Shown: positions 28,437 to 38,349 of the stretch, piece by piece
Position numbering within the stretch: position 1 is the stretch's first letter
How the letters are laid out: each line of letters starts with the position of its first letter
Assembly (NCBI RefSeq): GCF_944390845.1
Contig: NZ_CALXRM010000001.1
Location: 1-64,000, forward strand
Source of the DNA: an uncultured Brachyspira sp.
GTDB lineage: Bacteria; Spirochaetota; Brachyspiria; Brachyspirales; Brachyspiraceae
DNA length: 64,000 nucleotides
Direction of reading: 5' to 3'
The notes under the pieces: model-generated
Told to the model about the DNA's origin: nothing
The model's database searches: none
Seen by the model: only the letters and a program-made list of their open reading frames with translations
Program-made: the position numbers and the translations under genes

Positions 28437-29073
28437 GGCAAACGAGGAAACAGAAGCACGGTTCTTTTTGTATATAGGATCTGGTAATATTGAAGAAGTT
28501 TCAAATTATATAGATGATAAAAAAATCAATATAAATGCCAAATTAGATGATGGTATGACACCATTAATATTATCTATTGTTTATAAGCAAGACGAAATAG
28601 CAAAAATGCTTATAGAAAAAGGTGCAAATCTTAATATCAAAGACAAATCAGGATTTACAGCTTTAATACATTCTATAATGAAAAATAGAACAGAAGTATC
28701 AAAAATGCTTATAGAAAAAAAAGCTGATGTAAATATAAAGCTTTCATTAAATGAAAATGGAATATATATGAAAAATTTTACTCCTTTATTACTTAATGAA
28801 AATAAAGAAATAGCTCAATCGTTAATAAATGCTGGTGCTGATATTAATATAAAATTTACTGCAAAATATGCTGGACAAGATATAAAATTAGAAAATGCTA
28901 CACCTTTAATGTGGTTTATTGTGAATGATAATACTGAAATAGCTCAGTTATTGATAGAAGCTGGAGCTGATATCAATGCTAAAGATAAAAGAGGAAACAC
29001 AACATTAGATTATGCAAAAGAGAAAAACAATACTAAAATAGAGCAGTTACTTATAGCAAAAGGTGCTAATTAA
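28375..29073 (+). CDS. Secreted ankyrin-repeat protein 1
   Basis: A 232-aa exported protein: a signal peptide (MKKIVLMAVLYTLFSFNALYP) followed by about five ankyrin repeats (MTPLILSIVYKQDEIAKMLIEKGANLNIKD and others), the last ending GNTTLDYAKEKNNTKIEQLL. Ankyrin stacks bind protein partners, and this one would act in the periplasm or at the surface. Own promoter and AGAGG ribosome binding site. First of four tandem paralogues. Confidence 0.85.
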   Translation: MKKIVLMAVLYTLFSFNALYPANEETEARFFLYIGSGNIEEVSNYIDDKKININAKLDDGMTPLILSIVYKQDEIAKMLIEKGANLNIKDKSGFTALIHSIMKNRTEVSKMLIEKKADVNIKLSLNENGIYMKNFTPLLLNENKEIAQSLINAGADINIKFTAKYAGQDIKLENATPLMWFIVNDNTEIAQLLIEAGADINAKDKRGNTTLDYAKEKNNTKIEQLLIAKGAN

Positions 29074-29317
29074 TAATCCATTATTATTTATAGCGATAAA
29101 CTTGCTGAAAGATAGCTAGCTGACAACTAAAGTTATCAACTATTTATTTATCACTTTAAAAAGTTCATAAATAATTTTTATTAGTTGTTATATAATTCAA
29201 TAGTGTAAATAATTTATAGGCAATACAGTAATTAAATGTAAATTCTGTATTGTCTAAATAATAACTAATAAATATAAAATTGAGAAAATAATATATTTTA
29301 TTATAGAATATTTTTTT

Positions 29318-29392
29318 AAAAGAGGTTTATATGAAAAAAATTGTATTAATGGCGGTATTGTATACTTTATTTAGTTTTAACGCTTTATATCC
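29318..29392 (+). repeat. Ankyrin-gene 5' cassette, copy 2
   Basis: It differs from copies 1 and 3 at three bases only, all silent third-position or Leu-codon changes (GCG, AAC, TTA), so the encoded signal peptide is unchanged. Confidence 0.9.
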
Positions 29393-30029
29393 AGTAAAAT
29401 CTGAAAATGAAGCACTGTTTTTATCGTATATAGCATCTGGTAATATTGAAGAAGTTTCAAATTTTATAGACAATAAGAAAATTAATATAAATGCTAGAAT
29501 AGAAAATAGTACGACACCATTAATATTTTCTATTATTTTTAAGCAAGATGAAATATCAAAGCTACTTATAGAGAAAGGTGCAGATCCTAATATCAAAGAC
29601 AAGTCAGGATTCACCGCTTTAATATATTCTATAATGTATAATAGAACAGAAATATCAAAAATACTTATAGAAAAAAAAGCTGATGTAAATACAAAAGTAT
29701 CATTAAATGAGAATGGAGTATATATGAAAAACGTTACTCCTTTAATACTTAATGAAAATAAAGAAGTAGCTCAATCATTAATAAATGCTGGTGCAGATGT
29801 TAATATTAAATTCTCTTTTCAACATGCTGGAAAAAATATAAAATTAGAAAATATTACACCTTTAATATGGTTTATTTTTACTGATAATTCTGAAATAGCT
29901 AAGTTATTGATAGAATCCGGTGCTGATATCAATGCTAAAGATAAAAACGGAAAAACAGCATTAGATTATGCGAAAGAAAAAAACAATAGTAAAATAGAGC
30001 AGTTACTTATAACCAAAGGTGCTAAATAA
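29331..30029 (+). CDS. Secreted ankyrin-repeat protein 2
   Basis: A 232-aa paralogue of gene 1 with the identical 21-residue signal peptide and the same repeat arrangement; it is recognisably collinear with gene 1 throughout. Differences are concentrated in the ankyrin loops (for example the segment after LYP and residues 155-175). Own TTGAGA-type promoter at about 29280 and the same AGAGG ribosome binding site. Terminated at 30049-30084. Confidence 0.85.
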   Translation: MKKIVLMAVLYTLFSFNALYPVKSENEALFLSYIASGNIEEVSNFIDNKKININARIENSTTPLIFSIIFKQDEISKLLIEKGADPNIKDKSGFTALIYSIMYNRTEISKILIEKKADVNTKVSLNENGVYMKNVTPLILNENKEVAQSLINAGADVNIKFSFQHAGKNIKLENITPLIWFIFTDNSEIAKLLIESGADINAKDKNGKTALDYAKEKNNSKIEQLLITKGAK

Positions 30030-30048
30030 TAAAAAATATATAGTTTTA

Positions 30049-30084
30049 AAAACTCTATAAGCTAAAGCTGATAGAGTTTTTTTT
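30049..30084 (+). terminator. Terminator after ankyrin gene 2
   Basis: A stem AAAACTCTAT/ATAGAGTTTT (30049-30058, 30071-30080) is followed by eight T. Confidence 0.85.
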
Positions 30085-30245
30085 ATTCGTAAGTCATTTA
30101 AAATTAAAGTTTTCACTTAATTGTTTATTGATTTAAAAGTTATAATAACTATAAAAGTTAAATGTACAAATTACTAATATACAAAAATAGTTTAAGTAAT
30201 TAAATTTAATAATTATAAAATCATATACCCATATAAAGTATATAA

Positions 30246-30274
30246 TTGACAAAACAATGTAATTAGTATATATT
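30246..30274 (+). promoter_or_regulatory. Promoter of ankyrin gene 3
   Basis: TTGACA (30246-30251), a 17-base spacer and TATATT (30269-30274). The same architecture and spacing from the start codon as gene 1. Confidence 0.6.
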
Positions 30275-30289
30275 TTGTATAGAATATTT

Positions 30290-30364
30290 AAAAGAGGTTT
30301 ATATGAAAAAAATTGTATTAATGGCAGTATTGTATACTTTATTTAGTTTTAATGCTTTGTATCC
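30290..30364 (+). repeat. Ankyrin-gene 5' cassette, copy 3
   Basis: 75 bases identical to copy 1, about 1.9 kb away. The coding regions downstream have diverged far more. Confidence 0.9.
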
Positions 30365-31103
30365 AGAGCTTAGTAAAGATGAAAAAGAATTTGTATCATA
30401 TATAGCAAATGGTAATAAAGAAGAAGTTTTAAATTTTTTAAATAATAAAAAAGCAAATATAAATTTAGATATTATGGACGGTGCTACACCTTTGATGTTA
30501 TCTATTATTTATAAGCAAGATGAAATTGCAAAGCTGTTAATAGAAAAAGGTGCTGATCTCAATAAAAAAGAGAAAGAAAGCGGTGCTACACCTTTAATCT
30601 TATCTATTCTTTATGAGCAATATGAAATAGCAGAGATACTAATAAAAAAAGGTGCTAATGTTAATATAAAAGACAATTCTGGATTTACAGCTTTAATACA
30701 TGCTATACAACGTGAGAAAACAGATTTATCAAAAATGCTTATAGAAAAAAAATCTGATGTAAATACAAAAATCACATTTAAGACAGATGGATTATATTTA
30801 AAAGACTTTACTCCTTTGACATTTAATGTAGATATAGAAATAGCTGAGTTATTAATAAAAGCTGGTGCTAAAGTTAATACTAGATTATCTATAAAAGATG
30901 ATGAACGAGATATACAATTAGAAAATATTACTCCTTTAATGTGGGTAATTTTTGATTATAATCCAGAATTAGCAAAATTATTAATAGAAGCCGGAGCTGA
31001 TATTAATGCAAAAGATAAAGACGGAAACACAGCACTAGATTATGCAAGATACAGAAATAATAGCGAAATAGAGCAGCTGCTTATTGAAAAAGGTGCTAAA
31101 TAA
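30303..31103 (+). CDS. Secreted ankyrin-repeat protein 3
   Basis: A 266-aa paralogue with the same signal peptide. It carries one extra ankyrin repeat (SGATPLILSILYEQYEIAEILIKKGANVN, about residues 95-125) compared with genes 1 and 2, accounting for the 34 additional residues. The final repeat, GNTALDYARYRNNSEIEQLLIEKGAK, closes the stack. Own promoter and ribosome binding site. Confidence 0.85.
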   Translation: MKKIVLMAVLYTLFSFNALYPELSKDEKEFVSYIANGNKEEVLNFLNNKKANINLDIMDGATPLMLSIIYKQDEIAKLLIEKGADLNKKEKESGATPLILSILYEQYEIAEILIKKGANVNIKDNSGFTALIHAIQREKTDLSKMLIEKKSDVNTKITFKTDGLYLKDFTPLTFNVDIEIAELLIKAGAKVNTRLSIKDDERDIQLENITPLMWVIFDYNPELAKLLIEAGADINAKDKDGNTALDYARYRNNSEIEQLLIEKGAK

Positions 31104-31295
31104 TAAAAAGTTACTATAAATAAATTTTTTAGTATTTTCTTTGTATATTTAAATAATAAAAATGAAACATTAAAAAATATTTTAATATTACAAAAATATT
31201 TTTTAATATTAATGTATTTCCTATAAGTATAAAATTTATTATTAAAACATAAGTAATTATTTTTTAATAATATGAAAATTAATTTAAATAATATA

Positions 31296-31324
31296 TTGAA
31301 AAAATACTTACATTTGTATATATT
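31296..31324 (+). promoter_or_regulatory. Promoter of ankyrin pseudogene 4
   Basis: TTGAAA (31296-31301), a 17-base spacer and TATATT (31319-31324). It appears intact although the gene is broken. Confidence 0.5.
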
Positions 31325-31358
31325 TAAATATATATATGTTTTTTATTAAGGCATGACT

Positions 31359-32045
31359 ATGAAAAAAGTTATATTAATGATTCTATTTTTTAGTTTTACT
31401 TCCCTTTATTCTTATAATGTAACCGAGTAAGAATTTTTATCATACATAGTAAATGGAAATAAAGAAGAAGTTTTAAATTATATAAACCATAAAAAAGTAA
31501 ATATAAATGCAAAAAATGACAGAGGTTTAACTTTTTTAATTTTATCTATTTTGCATAAACAAAATGAAATAGCTAAAATACTTATAAAAAGCGGAGCTGA
31601 TCTTGATTTGCAGGATAATTTAGGACTTACAGCATTAGCATATTCACTTTTGCATGATAATGATGAAATGAGTAAAATACTTATAGATTCCAAGGCTGAG
31701 ATTCATGTTAAAATAACAGTAAAAACGGGATATATGGATGTGAAAAACGTCACTTTCTTAATGCTTACTACAAATCCTGAAATAGCTAAAAAATTAATAG
31801 AAGTTGGAGTTAATATTGATGCTCAAGCAGATTTTAAATCTTATATGGAAAATATGTATTTAGAAAATATTACAGCTTTAATATTGGCTATTTTTAATGA
31901 TAATACACCCAAAGCAGAAGTATTAATAAATTCAGGAGCCAATGTTAATATAAAAGATAGATATGGACGTACTGCTTTATATTATGCAAAAAGAAATAAT
32001 AATACTAAAATAGTTCAAATGCTTATTGAAAAAGGTGCTGAATAA
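31359..32045 (+). pseudogene. Ankyrin-repeat gene 4 broken by one in-frame stop
   Basis: The reading frame from the ATG at 31359 (AAGG 7 bases upstream) encodes a signal peptide MKKVILMILFFSFTSLYS and five more residues, then TAA at 31428-31430. The same frame then stays open to 32045, encoding an ankyrin stack homologous to the three neighbours. At the aligned position gene 3 has Lys (DEKEF against TE-stop-EF), so a single A-to-T change explains the stop. Translation would release little more than a signal peptide; internal restart is possible at later Met codons. A recent inactivation, or a sequencing or phase-variation event. Confidence 0.85.
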
Positions 32046-32052
32046 TAAAAAA

Positions 32053-33330
32053 TTATTTTTTATTTTCTTTACTATTTAAAATTATTCTATGTATTATTAT
32101 GATTAGAATATTATATATAAGTAATGCTATAAAAAATACTTTCATTACAAACATGAAATTTTCAAAAGTTCTAAGTCCATTTCTTAATGAAAAATAAACA
32201 TAAGAAAATATAACTAAATATCCATAGAATGGTGCAAACAATTTATAAGCAAGACCATAATTAAATGTAAGCACTGTAAAGCCTAAAGAGAACCCAAAAA
32301 TTACTGCTTGAGGAATTAATGGAATAATAGCTTCATATCTATTTGTAAATTGTATCAACACAATTTGTTTAGCAAATACAATTAAAAATACTGATAAACA
32401 AAATGAAGCAAATACAAAAAGTGCAATAGAATAATAAAGTATTTTATTTTCTTTATTTTTCTTATCTTTTTTTGCTATTAAAATATAAGAAAACATTACT
32501 GAAGCTATAGGAGTTCCTATATAGAAAAACATTTTTATTACTAATGATATAGTAGAGTAGTATCCTGCACTTGTTTTATCCAAATACCTATTAGCCATAA
32601 GTACATCGCTTAATGATATCCAATTAAATATAAAATTTATAATAACAATATTTATTAAATATATTAAAAATCTTGATAAGTTTGTAATTGAAAAATGAGT
32701 TTTTATTTCATTAATTTTAATATAGTAGGGTAGTTTAAGTTTTTTTAATTCTATTAAATTAATAATCAAATATAAAATACAAAATAAAGATACAGATATA
32801 ACAGCTCTTTCTAATGTTAATCCTGTTATAATGAAATATGCAAGCAATATTATTTTAGCTATGAATATTGCTATTAAACTTGCAATATAATCATAAGCTA
32901 TATAATTATTAATTTTTAATATTGATTGAGATACTATACCTAAAATAGTGGCAAATATACCAATAGATATTATAAAAAGAGCAGTATAATTTTTGATATT
33001 GAAAAATATATCCATCAATGGTATAGAAAATATATAAAGTATAGTTATTACAAAAGCCATAAAATAACCGTAAGACCAATAAGTTTTACCGTCTTCTTCA
33101 TTTCTATAATGATGCATTATATAATAACTAAAACTAGAAACAGTTAAAACAATAATAGAATATATATTGATTATACCATTATAATGTGCGAAATCTTCTA
33201 TTGATAAACTTCTATTTACATAAATGGAAGAAACATAATTTAAAACGCTGGATATACCATTTATAAATACCAATAATGCATAATTAATATAATATGAATA
33301 TCTTTTATATAATTTTTTTATATTATCCAT
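32053..33330 (-). CDS. Oligosaccharide flippase-like membrane protein
   Basis: A 425-aa protein with about twelve hydrophobic helices. The N-terminus (INYALLVFINGISSVLNYVSSIYVNRSLSIEDFAHYNGI) is typical of the polysaccharide transporter/flippase branch of the MOP superfamily (Wzx-like), which moves lipid-linked saccharides across the inner membrane. The substrate is unknown. It is 39 bases downstream of the GldG-like gene, so the two are probably co-transcribed. Confidence 0.7.
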   Translation of the reverse strand: MDNIKKLYKRYSYYINYALLVFINGISSVLNYVSSIYVNRSLSIEDFAHYNGIINIYSIIVLTVSSFSYYIMHHYRNEEDGKTYWSYGYFMAFVITILYIFSIPLMDIFFNIKNYTALFIISIGIFATILGIVSQSILKINNYIAYDYIASLIAIFIAKIILLAYFIITGLTLERAVISVSLFCILYLIINLIELKKLKLPYYIKINEIKTHFSITNLSRFLIYLINIVIINFIFNWISLSDVLMANRYLDKTSAGYYSTISLVIKMFFYIGTPIASVMFSYILIAKKDKKNKENKILYYSIALFVFASFCLSVFLIVFAKQIVLIQFTNRYEAIIPLIPQAVIFGFSLGFTVLTFNYGLAYKLFAPFYGYLVIFSYVYFSLRNGLRTFENFMFVMKVFFIALLIYNILIIIIHRIILNSKENKK

Positions 33331-33369
33331 ATTATATTAACTGCATGCCTTTTATGTTATTTATATCAA

Positions 33370-34998
33370 TTATCTTCTTCTTAAGAACCATATTAATATG
33401 CCAAGTATACCAAATAAACAAGGCAAACCTATTTGAGCAACGTATCTTATGAAATTAGTTTCAGTAGTTGTAAGAGTAAGATTTTTAATACTAGCTTCTT
33501 TAGGTCTTATAGTAATTTTTTGTCTAGCTTCTAAAAGATAAGCAACAGTATTCATAAATAAATCTTTGTTTCCAGCAAAAGCCACATCTACAGACTGACC
33601 TTGCTCAGGATTAATATAAGCATTCAAAGCAAAAGTAGCATCACCAAATACAACTATTCTTGCAGGAGCTTTTCTTCCTTCTATTTCATAAGTACCAGCA
33701 ATAGCCAAAGGTACAGGTCCCATTATATCAGTTTTAGGATTGAATCTAGCTCTTGATAAATCGAATGTAGCTTCTTCTTTTCCATAACCTCTAGGGCTTG
33801 TTGTAATTATATTTTCAAAGCTGCCGTTATATTGATTTTCACCGCTTAATATACTTCTAGCAACAACTAAACAAGCAAATACATTTCCTTCTTTAAGTGT
33901 TTGTGTTATTGGGTGAGAAGTGTATTGAGGAACAACGTTAACCGGTATAACTACACTTGAAGCTGAATCTATTATATAATCGTTTTTAGTTTTGAATCCC
34001 CAATCTGATAGGAAGTTACCTAAATTAGAATTAAATTTACTTCTATCCATAAAACTATCATATAAAACAAGTAATTTACCGCCTGTTTTTACATAGTTAT
34101 TTAATTTCTCTATTTCAAAATCACTGAAAGTTTCAACTGGTGCTGCTATAACAATCAAAGCGGCATCTGTTGGAATATTTTCAAGTATTATATTTAATTC
34201 TCTAACTTTATAGTTTTCATTTTCTAAATAAGTTTTAACATAAGATAAACCTTCTCCGCCTCTGTCCTGTATCTGTCTTTCACCATGTCCAACAGTAAAA
34301 TATATTACATAAGATTCATTATCCAATAATGTATATATTGCCTGAGTGAATTTTTCTTCACCTACAAACAATGGATCTGAAGTAACTTTTGACTGAGTAG
34401 TTAAATCTTTTCTATAAACTCTAACTTGTTTGCTCTGACCATAAGTAAATACTATTTCTCCAACTTGTGTCATTTGATATTTACTTTTAGCAGAAGGTTT
34501 TTCTATAGGGTTTATATATTCAACTGTGATATGTTTATTTATTCTTTTATATTGTTCTAATAATAAATCAGCTCTCCAATCTGGTGAAGTAGGATCTGTA
34601 CTTGGAGATCTTAACACAACAATAGAAAGAGGACTGTCTATTCTTGATAAAACGTCCATAGTTTGCTGTGAAACTGTATACGATTTATTTTGAGTTAAAT
34701 CGAATCTCATTGGGAAGTTTATACTTATAATGTACAAACCAACAAGTATTGCCAAAATTATTATTAAAGATAATATTCCAAAAAAAGCCTTATGTACAAA
34801 ACGCATCTTTAATAGAGATATAATATGTTTCCTATCTACTATTAAAGTAATAAGAGTTATAATAGAAGATATTGCTAAAACTACCCAAAACACGGTTGTC
34901 GGTGTTTGAGTAACAGCATAAAAGAAAATCCAAGCAAAAAATAATAATACCCAAGAAGCGATTGTAAGAATTCTTAAATTAAACTTTTTATTTGACAT
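33370..34998 (-). CDS. GldG-type ABC-transporter auxiliary protein
   Basis: A 542-aa membrane protein with three N-terminal transmembrane segments, a large soluble region (about residues 100-510) and one C-terminal helix before a basic tail (LIWFLRRR). The soluble part matches the ABC_transp_aux/GldG family: FTVGHGERQIQDRGGEGLSY and an adjacent NYVKTGGKLLVLYDSF segment. Relatives usually sit next to an ATPase and a permease (GldA, GldF). Neither is within this window, so the partners must be encoded elsewhere or were lost. Confidence 0.75.
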   Translation of the reverse strand: MSNKKFNLRILTIASWVLLFFAWIFFYAVTQTPTTVFWVVLAISSIITLITLIVDRKHIISLLKMRFVHKAFFGILSLIIILAILVGLYIISINFPMRFDLTQNKSYTVSQQTMDVLSRIDSPLSIVVLRSPSTDPTSPDWRADLLLEQYKRINKHITVEYINPIEKPSAKSKYQMTQVGEIVFTYGQSKQVRVYRKDLTTQSKVTSDPLFVGEEKFTQAIYTLLDNESYVIYFTVGHGERQIQDRGGEGLSYVKTYLENENYKVRELNIILENIPTDAALIVIAAPVETFSDFEIEKLNNYVKTGGKLLVLYDSFMDRSKFNSNLGNFLSDWGFKTKNDYIIDSASSVVIPVNVVPQYTSHPITQTLKEGNVFACLVVARSILSGENQYNGSFENIITTSPRGYGKEEATFDLSRARFNPKTDIMGPVPLAIAGTYEIEGRKAPARIVVFGDATFALNAYINPEQGQSVDVAFAGNKDLFMNTVAYLLEARQKITIRPKEASIKNLTLTTTETNFIRYVAQIGLPCLFGILGILIWFLRRR

Positions 34999-35302
34999 CT
35001 AATAATAATCCATTTTTTATAAAATTTTAAATTAATTTGAATAAGTATTATATATAATTAATGATAAATTTCAATAGTTATGTTTAGTTATACTTATTCT
35101 GAAACATTATCGGTTAATTTATAAATATATAAAAATAATTTTTTTAATTTTATAAATACTATTATAAAATTTATAAATGTACGATTTGTAAAGAAATATT
35201 TTTTATTTTCATTATTATATATTTTTTAACCTAAACAAATTGAAATAATTAAAAAATCACCTTATTATAAGTACAAAAAATTATAATAAAGTTGGTTTAT
35301 AT
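34999..35302. other. Divergent intergenic region, 304 bases
   Basis: An AT-rich gap between the divergent gldG-like and dxr genes. Apart from the dxr promoter and a GGA ribosome binding site for the gldG-like gene, no open frame, repeat or strong hairpin is seen. Confidence 0.6.
35240..35268 (+). promoter_or_regulatory. dxr promoter
   Basis: TTGAAA (35240-35245), a 17-base spacer and TATTAT (35263-35268), 34 bases before the ATG. Confidence 0.55.
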
Positions 35303-36460
35303 ATGAAAAAAAGAATTCTTTTGTTGGGAGCTACTGGCTCTATTGGTACTAACACTTGTTCAGTTGTTAGAGAGTTTTGCAATGATTTTGAAATAGTAGG
35401 AATGTCTACAAATAGTAAAATAGATGTATTAAGAACTTTATGTATAGAGTTTAAACCTAAAACTGTTAACATATCGGATAAAAGTGCTGCTAATATTTTT
35501 AAAGATTATGATTGTACAGATAATATAAATATTTATGATGGAAGCATTGCTGATTTTGTTAAAAATACAGATTTTGATATATTGGTAAATGCCCTTACAG
35601 GATATGCAGGATTTCTACCTACAATAGAAGCTATAAAAAAAGGCAAAACTGCAGCATTAGCAAATAAAGAAACATTAGTTGTAGGCGGAGATATAATTAA
35701 TGAATTATTAATAAAACATAATGCCAAATTGATACCTATAGACAGTGAACATTCTGCAATATTCCAAATACTCAATCATTTTAAAAAGGAATCATTATCT
35801 AAAGTAATAATAACAGCTTCAGGCGGACCTTTCTTTAGAACGCCTAAAGAAGAATTAAAAAATGTCACTGTTGAAATGGCTTTAAAACACCCAACTTGGG
35901 CTATGGGAAGTAAAATAACTATTGATAGTGCAACTATGATGAATAAAGGCTTTGAAGTTATAGAAGCACATCATTTATTTAATTTAGATTATGATAAAAT
36001 AGAAACTATAATTCACCCTCAAAGTTTAATACATTCTATGGTAGAATTTGTTGATGGCGAAATATATGCCCAAATTGGTAAAAATGATATGCGTCTTCCT
36101 ATACAGCATGCATTAACTTATCCTGAAATAAGAAATACTCCTTTTGAAAAACTAAAATTGTATGAACATTCTGAAATCAATTTTTATAAGATGGATTTTG
36201 ATAAATTCGTAATGTTAAAATTAGCTTATGAATGCGGAAAGAAAGGAGGACTTTATCCTTGTGTTTTGAATGCAGCTAATGAAATATGCGTGTATTCATT
36301 CTTAGAAAAGAAAATAGGTTTTACTGATATATTTGACATTGTAACAAAAGTATGCGACAGAAAAATAAATATACCTCTTTCTGTTGATAATATTATCAAT
36401 ATGGACAGTGAAATCAGAAAAGAAACTAGATGGATAATAGATTCTATGATTAATAAATAA
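35303..36460 (+). CDS. dxr: 1-deoxy-D-xylulose 5-phosphate reductoisomerase
   Basis: Converts DXP to MEP with NADPH, the committed step of the non-mevalonate isoprenoid pathway. The NADPH-binding loop LLGATGSIGTNT is N-terminal. The metal and substrate motifs ANKETLVVGGD, IPIDSEHSAIFQ, TASGGPF and HPTWAMGSKITIDSATMMNKGFE are intact. At 385 aa it is full length. The ribosome binding site is weak (AGTTGG). proS follows after 74 bases. Confidence 0.95.
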   Translation: MKKRILLLGATGSIGTNTCSVVREFCNDFEIVGMSTNSKIDVLRTLCIEFKPKTVNISDKSAANIFKDYDCTDNINIYDGSIADFVKNTDFDILVNALTGYAGFLPTIEAIKKGKTAALANKETLVVGGDIINELLIKHNAKLIPIDSEHSAIFQILNHFKKESLSKVIITASGGPFFRTPKEELKNVTVEMALKHPTWAMGSKITIDSATMMNKGFEVIEAHHLFNLDYDKIETIIHPQSLIHSMVEFVDGEIYAQIGKNDMRLPIQHALTYPEIRNTPFEKLKLYEHSEINFYKMDFDKFVMLKLAYECGKKGGLYPCVLNAANEICVYSFLEKKIGFTDIFDIVTKVCDRKINIPLSVDNIINMDSEIRKETRWIIDSMINK

Positions 36461-36534
36461 AATAAAAATTTGTTGTAATTGATAATTTTTACTTTATAAT
36501 ATATCATTATTAAAAAATATTTTAAGGAAATATT

Positions 36535-38271
36535 ATGCGTTTATCGAAACTATTTATGCCTACTTTAAAAGAAGCTCCTAGCGATGCTATAATAGCTTCA
36601 AATAAATTGATGTTGAGAGCTGCACTTGCAAGAAAAATATCTAATGGACTTTATTCTTATTTACCTCTTGGGGTTAGAGTATTAAACAAAATATCTAATA
36701 TTATACGTGAAGAAATGGATGCTATAGGTTCTAATGAATGCATAATGCCCATACTTGTTTCAAAGGAATTATTGACTCCTTCAGGAAGATGGGAAAGATT
36801 CAAAAAAGAATTATTCAGATTAAAAGACAGAAATGATGTTGATATGGCAATGGGACCTACTCATGAAGAAGCTTTCACTATAACAGCACAAAATGAAATA
36901 CAATCATATAAAGATTTTCCATTAACTTTATATCAAATACATACTAAATTCAGAGATGAAATACGTCCTAGATTCGGAGTTATACGTTCTAAAGAATTTA
37001 CAATGAAAGATGCTTATTCATTTCATATTACTAAAGAATGTCTTGATAAAACTTATAATGATATGAGCGGAGCATATACGAGAATATTCAAAAGAATGGG
37101 ACTTGATACAGTTAGTGTAAAAGCTGACAGCGGTGCAATGGGCGGTGAAGGCAGCGAAGAATTTATGGTTTTGAGCGAAGTAGGTGAGGAAACTATTATT
37201 TTCTGTTCTAAATGTAATTACAGAGCTAATGTTGAAAAAGCTAATGTAAAAGAAGATGAAGCTGCTAAAGCTTACACAGATAAAGCATTAGAAGAAGTTC
37301 ATACTCCTGATATAAAAACAATTAATGATTTAGAAAAATTCTTTAATACAACTTCAGACAATTTTATAAAAAGTATAATATACAAAACTGAAGAAGGCGA
37401 AGTTATATTGGTAGCTATAAGAGGAGATTTAGAAATTAATGAAACTAAATTATCTAATGCATTAGGCGGACTTGATTTAGAACTTGCTGATGAAGAAACT
37501 GTAAAAGAAGTTACAGGTGCTAGGGTAGGTTTTGCTTCTCCTATAGGATTAAAGAAGAAAATAAGAATATTTGCTGATAACTCTATTAAATCAGTAGCTG
37601 ATGCAATAGTAGGCGGAAATAAAGATGATACTCATATCAAAAATGTTAATATAACAAGAGATTTTAATATTGATGTATGGGGTGATTTCAGAGTAGCTAA
37701 AGAAGGAGATAAATGTCCTCAATGCGGAGAAAAATTGTATCAGAAAAAAGGTTTAGAGTTAGGACATATTTTCAAACTTGGTGATAAATATACCGAAGCA
37801 TTTAATTTCAAAGTATTAGATGAAAATAATAAAGAAATAACTCCTATAATGGGTTGTTATGGTATTGGAGTTAATAGAGCTTTAGCTTCTGTTATAGAAC
37901 AAAACTATGATGATAAAGGTATAATATTCCCTATAAGTGTTGCTCCTTATGAGGCTATAGTTGTAGCTATTGATAAAGAAGGAGAAGAATCATTCCAAAA
38001 AGCAGAAGAAATATATAATGCTCTCAATTCTTTAGGTGTAGAAACTATGTTTGATGACAGAAAAGAAAGATTAGGTGTTAAACTTAATGACTGTGATTTA
38101 ATAGGAATACCTATGAGAATAATGGTTGGTAAAAAATCTCTTCAGCGTGGAGTAGTTGAATTCAAACTTAGAAGTTCATCTGAAAGCATTGAAATTAAAG
38201 TTGAAGAAATAATTGAATATGTGAAAAATAAAAAACAAGAATTATTCAATGAAATAAATAGTAAATTATAA
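36535..38271 (+). CDS. proS: Prolyl-tRNA synthetase, bacterial type
   Basis: Charges tRNA-Pro. Class II motifs are visible: motif 2 around FRDEIRPRFGVIRSKEFTMKDAYSF and motif 3 GCYGIGVNRALASVIEQ. The editing (INS) domain is present between them (about residues 225-390), so this is the long bacterial form (578 aa). The C-terminal anticodon-binding domain ends at about 565. AAGGAAA precedes the ATG. A strong terminator follows. Confidence 0.95.
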   Translation: MRLSKLFMPTLKEAPSDAIIASNKLMLRAALARKISNGLYSYLPLGVRVLNKISNIIREEMDAIGSNECIMPILVSKELLTPSGRWERFKKELFRLKDRNDVDMAMGPTHEEAFTITAQNEIQSYKDFPLTLYQIHTKFRDEIRPRFGVIRSKEFTMKDAYSFHITKECLDKTYNDMSGAYTRIFKRMGLDTVSVKADSGAMGGEGSEEFMVLSEVGEETIIFCSKCNYRANVEKANVKEDEAAKAYTDKALEEVHTPDIKTINDLEKFFNTTSDNFIKSIIYKTEEGEVILVAIRGDLEINETKLSNALGGLDLELADEETVKEVTGARVGFASPIGLKKKIRIFADNSIKSVADAIVGGNKDDTHIKNVNITRDFNIDVWGDFRVAKEGDKCPQCGEKLYQKKGLELGHIFKLGDKYTEAFNFKVLDENNKEITPIMGCYGIGVNRALASVIEQNYDDKGIIFPISVAPYEAIVVAIDKEGEESFQKAEEIYNALNSLGVETMFDDRKERLGVKLNDCDLIGIPMRIMVGKKSLQRGVVEFKLRSSSESIEIKVEEIIEYVKNKKQELFNEINSKL

Positions 38272-38293
38272 TAAATATAACATATCAATTTAT

Positions 38294-38340
38294 AAAATGA
38301 ATAAGATAAGTATTATGCTTTCTTATTCATTTTATTTTTT
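38294..38340 (+). terminator. Terminator of dxr-proS
   Basis: A 13-bp stem AAAATGAATAAGA/TCTTATTCATTTT (38294-38306, 38321-38333) followed by ATTTTTT. The next start codon is only 9 bases after it. Confidence 0.85.
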
Positions 38341-38349
38341 AAATTTATT

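Noticed and set aside
28086-32045. CRISPR or mobile element in the ankyrin region
   Set aside because: The repeats are gene duplicates with long spacing. There are no short regular repeats, transposase or terminal inverted repeats.
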